Below, one piece after another: positions 31,830 to 41,441 of a DNA stretch of 41,441 nucleotides; position 1 is the first letter of the stretch; every line of letters begins with the position of its first letter. The stretch lies in contig JAHNZQ020003150.1 of the NCBI GenBank assembly GCA_019155205.2, positions 85,823 to 127,263 of the forward strand, given 5' to 3'. The translations under genes were made by a program, and so were the position numbers. The notes under the pieces are model-generated. The model saw only the letters and a program-made list of their open reading frames with translations. It had not been told where the DNA came from and made no database searches. Source of the stretch: Gracilaria vermiculophylla. Lineage: Eukaryota > Rhodophyta > Florideophyceae > Gracilariales > Gracilariaceae.

Positions 31830-33560
31830 GCGAAGGGAGCCAAAATAACGCTACCAGCGGAGATTCATCGGACTCGGAGGACGAGTACAGACGGAATCCG
31901 AAATCACGCAAGGAGAAAGCCAATCTGTAGAAAAAACGAGCCGCAGGGTGTGGCTCGGGGACTTCAGGTTCCGAGTCCGAAGCACACATCTCCACAGACG
32001 AAAAGAAAAACACAGACAGAGAAGCAGGAAGGAATCGCATGGTAAGGTAAAACGTCACCACAAGGGAAAACCCAATCGCGGCACACCATCAGATTCCGAT
32101 TCTGACGACGAATACCTACAGGTACTGAAGTCGTTAAATGTTTTTTCACGAAGGCTCTTGATTACCGCACCTACAGGTTGACCAATCATGACGCTTAATA
32201 TATCGAATGTGCCGCAAAAAAAATAATAAGCAGTATTGTCGCCTTAATCTTCAAATGGAGAAAACTACATTCAATTGTGATGGCCCTATCTCGAAAATAG
32301 ATTTACTTTAGTGGTGTACACAAGCATGTGACCAGAATGTCTTTTAGGATGGTGCGTACATGTGACTGTGTCAATTTCACATGGAGGGACCAGCTGGCTT
32401 ATTGATTCAGAGTAAGATGCAGGGAAGCACCATAGCTCTTTACACGTATGTTACAGAGATGATTAATACCTATTTCCGAGTAGTGAACTATATCCCGCAG
32501 GTTTACGCTACCGATGACGCCATTCAAGAAGTCTCTACGGCAGTACTAACTTGCCAGGAATGAGTTGGACAGATCGAGCTGAACTTCACAAGCCTGCTCT
32601 TTGCTACTGACTCTCGGTTTGTAAGTGTCTTTACTACTTCTCTGTTGAATTTCTAACAGCCTATTATGTGGATAAGGCCATATGGTTGCTGGTTTGCAGC
32701 AATTTGGCAAATATCCGGCAACCCGACTACAACGCACTTGCGCTATATGCCCAAGGAATTTGCAACATTCATCATGCGGGACGACGCACTCAGATACTTA
32801 AGGGTGGCAGGTCAAGAATGAAACCGAAGGCCGACAGGGGTATTGCAATGAATTACTCCTCCCATTCAGAAGGAGGAGTATCAATCTAGTTTGAGTCGGC
32901 ACCACAAGTAGACCGTTGGATAGAAGCAAACGGCTTTCGTAGGGTTGCTCCACCATCTAAGTGGCCGCCTTTTGTACCCTTTACTCCAGAAGGTTCTGCG
33001 CCACAGCGCACGCTGGCTGTTTCAAAACGATTGGTATTCGCCGTGCCTTATGGAACGACTGAGCCAGAAACCTAATAGCCATTGTACCAAACGGTAATGT
33101 CGCAAACCATACAAGAGTCGCAAGCCCGATGGTGTACCTTTCGACGAGCATCTTTTTGAAATCCATCGACTGGTAACCTCCTGTGTTAGTACTGACTATC
33201 GCCGCATCATTTGGCTGCTGTGGGTTCCAACCTGACCTCTAAATAGCGCACTACTCTTTTTAAGGTTCGACAAAGAAAACAGCAGTAGACGAGCCGGATA
33301 CAGCCGGAAAGACGGACGCAACCAGGAGCGATTGAAGTCATATGACGAGGAACTCTACCGAATCAGGTTCGTGATGTCCAGCTGGTCACCACCCCAGACT
33401 CTGGGACACCGAACCTTAAAAATCACCAACATACGGAAAAAAACGGTTGGAAATTACATCACCCACAAGAGAATACGGAATGGTTGCAAAACAGACCCCA
33501 AGGTATCTGGGACGGTTGGAAACCAAATTGTTGTCAATAAAACACGAGAAAAGAGACACT
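31830..33560 (+). pseudogene. gag-like relic of a plus-strand gypsy element
   Basis: Broken plus-strand readings carry repeated acidic SDSEDEY / SDSDDEY patches alternating with basic RRKEKHRQRSRK segments (31850-32180), then a longer helical, stop-ridden stretch (32381-33560). They lie directly upstream of an aspartic protease motif and RT of a plus-strand gypsy element, the correct place for gag. No zinc knuckle is visible. Confidence 0.4.
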
Positions 33561-33639
33561 GAATAGGTGGACCCGATTTATTTCATGGAATTCGACAATT
33601 TTAAAGTGTCTACCACCTTTTGGGTGTCCGATACATAGA

Positions 33640-35413
33640 AACTACCCTACGCAACGGTCCTGGACACGGATGCCGGATCACATCTGGTCGCCAAGAACCT
33701 GTTCCCAAATAGAATGTTTTCCAGCTCCAGCATGTACACCTGCTAATCACTTTTTTAGATACTAACTGGCGGCTAATTTCCATTTTGAGCTCCATTTTTT
33801 CAGGTAATTGTACGGAATCTGACTGTATGCACCTATGTCTTCGTCGTCAATGAAGTAAGGGAAAACTGCATACTGTGTATCTTGTTCATTGATTGTAAAA
33901 TCACTGCAATGTTTTTCCATATCGGTACAATGGCTCTTCACAATGGCACCTGTGATGCCATTTAGGGTCGCGATCTTGGGTTCTAGAATCTCAAAAGGTA
34001 CAGATAAAATGACAACTGAATGTTTTCTGTTTCTCAAGATACGCATCGCCTACGATCTGGTTCTGCAACCATTACACCAAATGGTTGTCAAAAGTACATG
34101 TGACCGACCTGCATTCTTGTCGCTCGAAAAGTACTCTTCACCATGGGAGCTTAACCTCACTTGAATCGCCATTGAGATCGTGGACAGTACAAAAAACGTA
34201 TCGTTCGTGGTGTGCCTCACAAACTTCAATGCTCACGAGGGAAAACGTCTCAAATATACCAGTATCGGCTGTGCTATCTTGGCCCACGCGCAGTGTGTCC
34301 CGTTTGACCGCAGGCAGTCGACACAGGCAACGCTCCCAAATATCGGAAAGAAAAAATCAATTCTGCAAAAAGAAAAAATGAAACTACTGATTGGAAGGGA
34401 CTGCAAATATTTGACTCGAGAGATTCGTCCTGTGACGCAAAATCGTCGACCTGCTGGAACACTTCACATCCATGTAATCAGGACAGATGGGCTAGATCAA
34501 GGCTACGAAGCACCGAATGGAGTACACCTCGGGAGCTCAGAAAGTACATTAGACTCCGCACCGCGCGAGACCAAAATCCCGAGAGGTAGAACTCGAAGAG
34601 GTTGACTGCATGCTTAAAGAAGCCTGTATAGAACCCGCCCCGCCCGGGTGGAGAAGCCCAAAAGGTTTCACGTCAAAAGAAAAAAGAAACCCGAAGAATT
34701 ATGTTTTGCGTTGATTATCCGAAACAAAAATGCCATGACAGTGAGAAAGTATACCGTATTTCCCAAATAGAAGAGTGCTTTCACTCATGAAAAGTATTTA
34801 ACACCTTGGATGTCATCATTAGTGGCAACTGACCAGTAGATATCCCAAATAGAACTGGAAAAAACGACGTTAACGTTTTATACCGTTGTCTAACGTGGTA
34901 GACATATGCCAGTTGAACTTCCCAATACCCACCACTCTCTAGAGAGCTTTGGACATCAATTTCGCAGGAGGACAATGGCAAACTGCATCGGTATACATCG
35001 GAAATGTCCATATCTATTCCTATAACATCAAGTATCAGAACAACCATGTTTAAACTGTAATTAGATTGCTGCAACAGGCGAGAGGGAATCGCAAGCGTTG
35101 AATGTTTATGTTTATTTGACCAGAAGGTGGAGGGCTTGAGACACATTATAATTACAAGCCGATTAGAAGTCTCCAAAAAAGATATTAAAGTGCTACAAGG
35201 AGTGAGGGTCCCAAGACTCCAGACGAATATCTGTTCCCTTATTTGCTTATATAATCTAAAAAATCTGACTTTCGAGGGAATCGTCAACATTAACACTCTG
35301 CGTAACAGAAACGGTCAGAAAGTCCAACCATGAAGTTTCGATGACCTAGAAGACGATGTGTTTTAGGCTTTAATGACAAGTAAGGCTCCACTTTCTACAC
35401 AACCCGTTTTACC
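33640..35413 (+). pseudogene. gypsy protease and reverse transcriptase, plus strand, heavily eroded
   Basis: A TVLDTDAGSHLVAKNLFP motif (about 33654-33707) looks like the active site of a retroviral-type aspartic protease, DTGAG with the Gly changed to Asp. RT begins near 34590 with VDCMLKEACIEPAPPGW and is cut by many stops and shifts. Recognisable pieces include FDQKVEGLRHIIITSRLEVSKKDI (about 35110-35185) and DDLEDDVF followed by the PVLP segment that precedes RNase H. The RNase H continuation is separated by a nested LTR at 35414-36474. Confidence 0.65.
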
Positions 35414-36474
35414 TGTGGGGGCCATCACGGAACGGTGACGCAGGGGGCTAAAAACGTGTAATAATGAAAGCCAAAAGGGTGCTCTTCGTAGCTAAAAGCC
35501 CCAAAATAAGTTGAAAACAGTGGGATCAAAGAAATAAACCCACTCGATGAAAGAAAATATCACTAGGGAGAGCAAGAGACTCAATCCCCATATAAAACTT
35601 CTTAACTTCTTGTTGAAACGGCGCGCAACCCAAGAATTATGTCAAGGATCACTAAGGGTCAGACCCTCGGCTTCCGGTCAGACACTCCGGATGTGAAGTG
35701 GATTCTGCAGTCTAACTACCTCTGCAGTAACCAGAAGCAGGCGCATACAATCCTTACAGGGCTTCCCGAGGAGAGCTACTAACAGCGAGATATGCTTTCA
35801 CTCTATAACCAAGCTGGCCTTTTGCAGGAAAGGTTGTACGGCACGTCGCCTGCAGATAGCTTCCCGTCAAGTACTTCCGTCCGGAAATCACCAGGCCTTT
35901 CGACCGATACCGTTATCCGAGCAAAGCTCCGGTGGGGCTCACAGACGACAGAAACACCTTTGGTACAAACTATCCGTCTCCCGTTCACGCCTGAGGCGCT
36001 TCAACCGGTCTTGGCGACGGTATTTCTCCACCCTATTGGACAACTAGCGGCAAACGCCTCACTAGAAGCCCTTTATCCAGCGGCAAACGCCTCACTGGTT
36101 GTTGATGATAGTTGAAGTGGCTGAAGGTTGATAGGGGGTGGGGCTTAGATGTTGGTCGATTGTTGATGTGAGTCCAGACCGAAGTCTGAAGCTCAGATTT
36201 TCTTTTTATAGTGTTTAGAGGCACTACAAACGAGCCAAATACGCATTTCTAGTTGTTAGTTACTCATGTGTGCGTCTCGGTTACTCCATTGGCTTCTAGA
36301 GACCTCTGGAGCTGCACACTAACCAATAATAAAGCGACAATTTTCGCCAGCATCACTAAAATACTGTAGTCTTTTTTGGGCCAAAAAAGCGTACGATGTG
36401 CTGCACAATACTAGAACATTCTACACGTGTGTTCCAGCAATGTCTGGCACATTTCGCAACATTCGCGACCGACA
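35414..36474. mobile_element. Nested solo LTR (1061 bp) with TTACC target duplication
   Basis: The insert starts TGTGGGGG and ends CCGACA, and TTACC flanks both sides (35409-35413 and 36475-36479). Host pol reads in one frame across the site when the insert and one TTACC are ignored, which fixes both borders. It contains TATAAAA (35591-35597) and AATAAA (about 36328) as expected of an LTR promoter and polyadenylation site in plus orientation. An 18-bp direct repeat, AGCGGCAAACGCCTCACT, occurs at 36046-36063 and 36079-36096. No primer-binding site, internal gene or second LTR is present, so recombination between LTRs is the likely origin. A short non-autonomous element is the alternative. Confidence 0.78.
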
Positions 36475-36960
36475 TTACCCATGCCGAAATCGGGACACCA
36501 GTACACGTTTCATACTGACGCATCAGCCACTGAGGTAGGATGCTGCCTCATACAGGCGCAGAATAATGGAAGTGTTGCCCCAATCAGATATTGAAGCAGA
36601 GCTCTGCCACATCTGCATAAAACTATTCCAGAACGGTAACTGAATGCATTTGGGTAATATAAAGCAGATTAATGCTTAGGCCGTACCTCTGTGGAGTTCC
36701 TTTGACCCTTTGGATGCACCGTGATGCCATATCGTGGATTAACAGCCTTGCCAAAGCATCTAGACGACTGACTAGATGAAAATTACGTTTGTTGGAGTTT
36801 GACTTTGAAATCCAATACAGACCAAGAATAAAGCACAATGTCACGGACGGCCTGTCTCACCTGCAAACCGAACGGATGGAAGCGGAATGCATAATGGACA
36901 AAATCCCCTTTTCCATGTCGCGATCAGCTAAAAATGATGAATTCCACACTAGTATGGAAC
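36475..36960 (+). pseudogene. gypsy RNase H
   Basis: Continuation of the plus-strand pol after the solo LTR. FHTDASATEVGCCLIQ is the first RNase H catalytic block. Later come RPYLCGVPL, MHRDAISWI (TDH-AL-WL position) and the C-terminal LLEFDFEIQYRPRIKHNVTDGLSHL block, which is diagnostic of Ty3/gypsy. Several stops are present. Confidence 0.85.
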
Positions 36961-37149
36961 TCCAGGGAGCTTTCAGAAATGATAAAGACAGTAAACGTGA
37001 AAAAAGGACAGTAACTATGTTGCTGGCTCGAGAAATCATACTGCAACCAAAATGCAAAGAAGAATTCTTAAACAAACAGGCGACCGACAGGTACTGAAGG
37101 GAGTTGCTGTCATCGGTAGGTCAGAAAGAGACTCAGATTGAGTACGGTA

Positions 37150-38157
37150 AAGCAGTTATTTCGTTAGAAGATCCACTCTTGATGCCCTGCTCTTACAAGC
37201 TGCTCCGCATTCTTGACTCCAATGGGTATTAAATCTATCATATGTTCCTGTGTTTGCGGGCCATCCGATTGGTTCACGGATGTTTTCCATTTCACGGCCA
37301 AAGTTCTAATGGCCCTTGTTGGCACAATATGTGTATACCTCTGTCGCAAACTGCTCGTATTGTTTCAAGATCAGAGGCAGAGTGCACAAGCACAGGACAA
37401 ACGTAAACCTGTTTCCTGCTGCTGGCCCAATCGAGCTCATCGCAATTAATTTCCGGGGATCTTTATCTGATACCACCAAGGAGTATAAGCACGTGCATGT
37501 TATTACCTTTAGAATCTCCACGTATACAAGCGCCGTTCCACTAAAAGTTCCCACCTCGCTAGTACTGTTGGAAGCATTTCTCAACTCTAGGCATATCTAT
37601 ATAACACGTCTCTATATCTACTCATGGATTACGGATCTAACTTGGCCTTCAAAGTCTGCGCATCCGTTTTTGTCATGTTGGATTTCAACAATTACTCTAC
37701 GACCGCGTGTAATCCCCAAATATAGAGCCAAGTAGAACGATTCAGCAATAAGTTAGTGTCAAGGCTCCGAAATTACGTAGTGGAGCACGAAACCTCTCTT
37801 CCAGATTTCGGACGGCCATTTAAATACGCCTGTAATCCAGATGTGCATAAATCCACAGGCATGACAACGTTTGATCTGGTTTTGGCCCGCCATCCTCACA
37901 GAGCTAATGTATATGGTGCCCCGAAAAACCAACAGGCAGCAAGCACTCAAAACGCAGCACGGATAAAGAATTCTGTCCTCCAATGCCTCTTTGACACCCT
38001 TAAAGTTGCTGCTGAATGGATAGCGAGGGCCAAACGGCGGTACAAAGCGTATCGCGACCAGCAGATGAAGCTCATAGTCTATATGGAACCTGGAGACGAC
38101 TTGTATGTGGATATATCTCAGGGTAACACCAGACCATTCCCATCAGAAGATCTTTAA
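37150..38157 (+). pseudogene. gypsy integrase
   Basis: A CSYC pair (about 37337-37350) with HKHRTNVNLFP is the end of the zinc-binding domain. GPIELIAINFRGSLSD follows, where the first catalytic Asp appears as Asn, then YKHVHVI and STYTSAVPLKV. After shifts the 133-aa ORF at 37756-38157 gives RLRNYVVEHETSLPDFGRPFKYACNP and KSTGMTTFDLVLARHPHRANV, the helix after the catalytic Glu and the C-terminal region. It resembles the minus-strand gypsy integrase at 19.3-21.7 kb, so both belong to related families. Confidence 0.85.
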
Positions 38158-38366
38158 GACCAAGTCGACGATGAACTGAGATAGCAAAAGGTACTGCCGA
38201 AGTCAACAGGCCCATTTTATTTTACATAGGTGTAGTACATAGCTTAGGATAAACTTGAGTAAACGCACTGTTGATTTATCTCGATGACTCGGCTTGACTT
38301 CTATCATTCATCAAACCTGGTCTGCAATTTTTTTCTTGTATAGTGTTCTCATTATGTTCTATAGTC

Positions 38367-38490
38367 TTCTAGAACATCTAATAGTTTCTATCATAAAGCA
38401 TAAAATACGTTTACATAATTTCTTCTATAGAATCTTCTCGAAGTCTCTAGATATTAGCAGTTTCTAATTGCTTCCTAGAAACTTCTAGAT
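38367..38490. promoter_or_regulatory. Cluster of heat-shock-element-like TTC/GAA arrays
   Basis: GAAtcTTCtcGAA at 38430-38442 is a perfect three-unit nGAAnnTTCnnGAAn pattern. A two-unit TTCTAGAA is at 38367-38374 and a GAAacTTCtaGA array at about 38478-38488. They lie just downstream of the plus-strand gypsy pol, where its 3' LTR would be. Local AT richness and the TCTAGA-rich texture make chance matches possible. Confidence 0.3.
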
Positions 38491-39770
38491 TCTGCAACAA
38501 CACATTTCAGCTGTTGCGATGCGATGAGGGCACAGTATTTATCAAAAAACGAGGCTGTGCCAATGCCTTTTTACTTGACCGAGTGTCAACCAGAGGAAGC
38601 CGCCCGATCCCAAAATCCTCCGGCAGAAACTGACCATATGGAAGATACCGCATAACAGACAGACCTATTGTAAAACTATAACAATCCCTAAAAAGCTGGA
38701 AACCATCCCAGAGATTGTGGAGACCATCATTTGTCATGCCTATACCACCCATATGATACGCACTCGTATAAGGTGATACGGATACTATGTTTCAAATGAT
38801 ACTTTGGAGTACTCGCGGTATATACCACACAACGTCCTTCTCAGACACTGGCGCCCTTGCAACCAAAACCCACGAGTTGGAGCATTTGAACTCCCCGTGA
38901 AACTGCCTCGTGAAAAAAAAGTGACGGGGATGTTGGCCGCTAGTCGGACCGAAAAAACAAAAGACCGAGAAATAGAAGACAAATAAAACCAAGGAGACGA
39001 AATTCGATCCGAAAAAGAAAGAACACATAGTAAAATGGAAGAAGAAAAATAATCAAGATTGAAAAGCAAAAGAGAGAAGATAATGAAAAAGGATTTTCAA
39101 TAAATAACGCTGAAAGATTAAGAGACTACATAGTAACGAAGGGGCTAACATTCGGTAGAAATACTACACAATGTCTATGGAGCCGTCAACCCACCGGTGG
39201 AAGGTCACATACACGGCAAGTAAAGAAGGAAAATCATAGAAGAATGGAATAAAAGGTCGCATGTTCGCCACGCAATCATGCAAAGCATAGATGCCCGCTT
39301 GCTAATCGAAAGGACCAGACGGTATCAGCGCTACAGGGTACTGCATAATGGAGGTCAGCGGGGCAAAGGGAAAGTTGAGAAGTTACAAAGGACGTTCGCC
39401 ATCTCTGGCTTGGATTTACTTGGAGGTGCCTCGAGGCCACCTTTTATAGTGGCAAACGTGCACCAACTCGACCAGAGTGTAACCTATACTATAATTCAGG
39501 CACAATCAATACTACCAATCATATTAAAGCATTACATAAATGTGTTACCCACAATGTTACCCACAATTCAATATGGCTGAGAACAAAAAAGAAACAAAAA
39601 GGCACAAGTGATGCACTACAAGATAAGACGGTTATGTAAACTGACGAGAGCATGACAGTGCACAAATTAATGGATCCCGGGTGTCACCGTAATCCGTTTC
39701 CTTACACAAGCAGCTATATGTGTCAGGAACAGCAATGAGCTGCGATAGCAGGGACATTAACTCAGTACTG
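38491..39770. other. Unassigned, partly copia 3' LTR on the right
   Basis: ORFs at 38785-39069 minus and 39278-39580 plus lack recognisable domains. The right part should contain the minus-strand copia LTR starting at 39776, whose far end I could not place. GTTACCCACAAT is directly repeated at about 39544-39567. Confidence 0.35.
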
Positions 39771-39792
39771 CTAACACCCTCCCTCTGTTTCT
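39771..39792 (-). promoter_or_regulatory. Polypurine tract and 3' LTR start of the second copia element
   Basis: On the minus strand AGAAACAGAGGGAGGG is followed directly by TGTTAGCAGTACTG. This is the standard layout of a copia polypurine tract and 3' LTR start, about 20 bp downstream of the RNase H stop. Confidence 0.7.
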
Positions 39793-39796
39793 GACT

Positions 39797-40419
39797 TCAG
39801 AGATCTAGGAAGAGAAAGCCGCCTGCACTTCTGAACGTCTGCGATTTCACTCTTCCCAATGGCTCGGTTATCATGTCTGCCACCATATCATTTTTCAAAC
39901 AGTAATGAAACACAATGGACTTCTTTCGCAACGCCTCTCGCTTGAAGTGATAACGGATATCAATTTGTTTGGTCCGTTTGTTCACCACTCCGTTCCGAGC
40001 AAGATCAATGCAACCTTGATTATCCTTACACACGGTAGTGGGTTCAACCATCACCTTCACCGAATCCTTGACGTGCAGTCCAAGAGCTTTCCCAATGCTA
40101 TTCCACAGGCACCTGAATCAAATATCCTCCTTAGTCACAGAACACAGACTTACGTACTCTGCCTCAGCACTGGACAGAGCGACCACCTCTTACTGACGCG
40201 AGCTCCACGACACTGCACCGCCATACATAAGAAACATGTAGCCGCTGGTGGACTTGCGATTGTTCTTGTCTCCTGCCCAGTCAGAGTCCACAAAGCCGTG
40301 CATATCAATTTTAGAGGTGGTGCCATATGCGAGTCCAAGTGTACGAGTTCCATTCAGATATCGCAGCACACGCTTGGCCGCCTTCCAGTGGGTTTCGCCT
40401 GGTTTCTCAACGTACTTGG
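39797..40419 (-). pseudogene. Copia RNase H (Ty1/copia), 5'-truncated
   Basis: The minus strand reads ETHWKAAKRVLRYLNGTRTLGLAYG, then DSDWAGDKNNRKSTSGYMF and SWSSRQ...VVALSSAEAEYV, the classic copia RNase H core. The 87-aa ORF 39797-40060 continues with VCKDNQGCIDLARN, RTKQIDIRYHF and a final MVADMITEPLGR block. A stop interrupts after SSRQ and a shift follows near 40110. This element is not the same family as the copia-like one at 29.9 kb, whose motifs differ. Its upstream RT is missing: homology ends at about 40415, where an opposite-strand gypsy begins. Confidence 0.88.
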
Positions 40420-41441
40420 TTCGATTTTGAAATCAACCTTAGGAGCGACGAACCGCCCCCTGGGCGACCCGTCATTCGGCTCTCTGCACAGGAACTTTTC
40501 GTCCTCCGCAACAAATTGGATGCCCTACTCCAAAAAGGCCTCCTTCGTCCTTCAGCCTCCCCTTACGGAGCACCCGTCTTCTTCGTTAAAAAGAAATCCG
40601 GGGAGCTCCGAATGGTCTGCGACTATCGCGGCCTCAACCGCATAACCATCGCGGACTCCACTCCACTTCCTCTCATTGATGAAGCTTTGGATCAGGTGGC
40701 GGGCGCGAAGTTCTTCTCTCAGGTCAACTTAGTGGGCGCCTACCACCAAATGCGCATCAAGGAGAGTGACTGCCATAAGACAGCCATAAGGACCCGATTT
40801 GGATCTTTCGAGTGGCGCGTCCTGTGCTTTGGACTCATCAACGCGCCAGACGCCTTCTCACGACTGAACGCCTCCGTCCTACGTCACTTGAATGGCCATT
40901 GTCTCGTACTGTATCTGGACGATATCCTCGTCTACAGTCGTTCACTGGAGGAATACAAGTTGCATTTGCGTGCCGTCCTCGAGGCACTTCGCAAAAATCA
41001 GCTGTTCGCAAAATTGAGCAAATGTGCTTTTGGTGTTCGCGAAGTGGACTTTCTTGGCTTTAGAATATCTGTCCAGGGCATCGCCACGCAGGATCATTTT
41101 GTCACTGCAGTTCGTGACTGGCCAACACCCCGGAATATCCGCCATGTTCAGCAGTTTCTGGGCCTCGCCAACTTCTATACGCGTTTTGTCAAAGGCTATG
41201 CACACATACTCCGCCCAATCTCGGATCTACTGCGCACACGCGTTTTCGAATGGGGCTCAGAGCAGGCCAATGCCTTCACCATCATTAAGGACTCTTTGAC
41301 ATCAGCGCCAGTTTTGGCACACGCGGACGCCTCGAAAGAGTTTGTTTTGGCTACCGACGCTTCCCAATTCGCCGTCGGTGCCACGCTGTCGCAGGCGGAG
41401 CACCCCATCGCATTCTTATCCCACCGCCTCTCACCCACTGA
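40420..41441 (+). CDS. Ty3/gypsy pol fragment (RT to RNase H), open, runs off window
   Basis: One continuous plus-strand frame of 340 codons without a stop, lacking a start and leaving the window at its right edge. It begins inside pol just before RT: LLQKGLLRPSASPYGAPVFF, then LRMVCDYRGLN, FSQVNLVGAYHQMRI, RVLCFGLINAPDAF, VLYLDDILVYSRS (YxDD near 40915), VDFLGFRIS and VQQFLGLANFYTRFV. RNase H opens with LATDASQFAVGATL and AFLSHRLSP. Every RT block is present and in frame, so this is the youngest-looking retroelement here. Everything upstream (gag, protease, LTR) is missing, because the sequence switches to antisense copia at about 40415. Confidence 0.92.

Overview
This is a eukaryotic nuclear window that is mostly a graveyard of transposable elements. 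The evidence is one long secretory-pathway ORF, AT-rich intergenic DNA, two 100-N scaffold gaps, and an element mix (piggyBac, Tc1/mariner DD34E, Ty3/gypsy, Ty1/copia, a tRNA-like SINE) that has no prokaryotic counterpart. I cannot name the organism. The intronless, proline-rich type II membrane gene and the element mix would fit a protist such as a perkinsid or an invertebrate, but that is a weak inference. Layout, left half: positions 1-5000 hold a possible small secreted-protein exon, a Tc1/mariner relic (1774-2490), a GC-rich block and a palindromic 24-bp tandem repeat. The one convincing host gene is 5090-7630, an 846-aa membrane-anchored, cysteine-rich protein with four near-identical repeats of about 132-142 residues and a unique C-terminal domain. 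Next comes a structurally complete piggyBac element (8162-12025) with TTAA target duplications, inverted repeats, a frameshifted transposase and, unusually, an antisense convergent ORF pair. About 2.8 kb of AT-rich DNA without a recognisable gene follows. Layout, right half: 14.8-26.6 kb is dominated by a degenerate minus-strand Ty3/gypsy element whose integrase gene was split by a 1.29-kb Tc1 element, flanked by two diverged copies of an LTR-like repeat (14838-15670 and 25726-26598). A second Tc1 element lies at about 28.4-29.6 kb. A minus-strand copia-like element (about 29.9-31.2 kb) carries a probable SINE. A plus-strand gypsy relic (about 31.8-38.2 kb) carries a nested solo LTR. A second minus-strand copia remnant (39.8-40.4 kb) abuts a plus-strand gypsy pol fragment that is still open to the window edge. 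Three host-element/insert pairs (gypsy/Tc1, copia/SINE, gypsy/solo LTR) each show target-site duplications, so the order of insertion can be read from sequence alone. Only the 5090-7630 gene, the piggyBac antisense ORFs and the terminal gypsy pol fragment look free of obvious inactivating damage. No CRISPR array, rRNA or canonical tRNA gene was seen.
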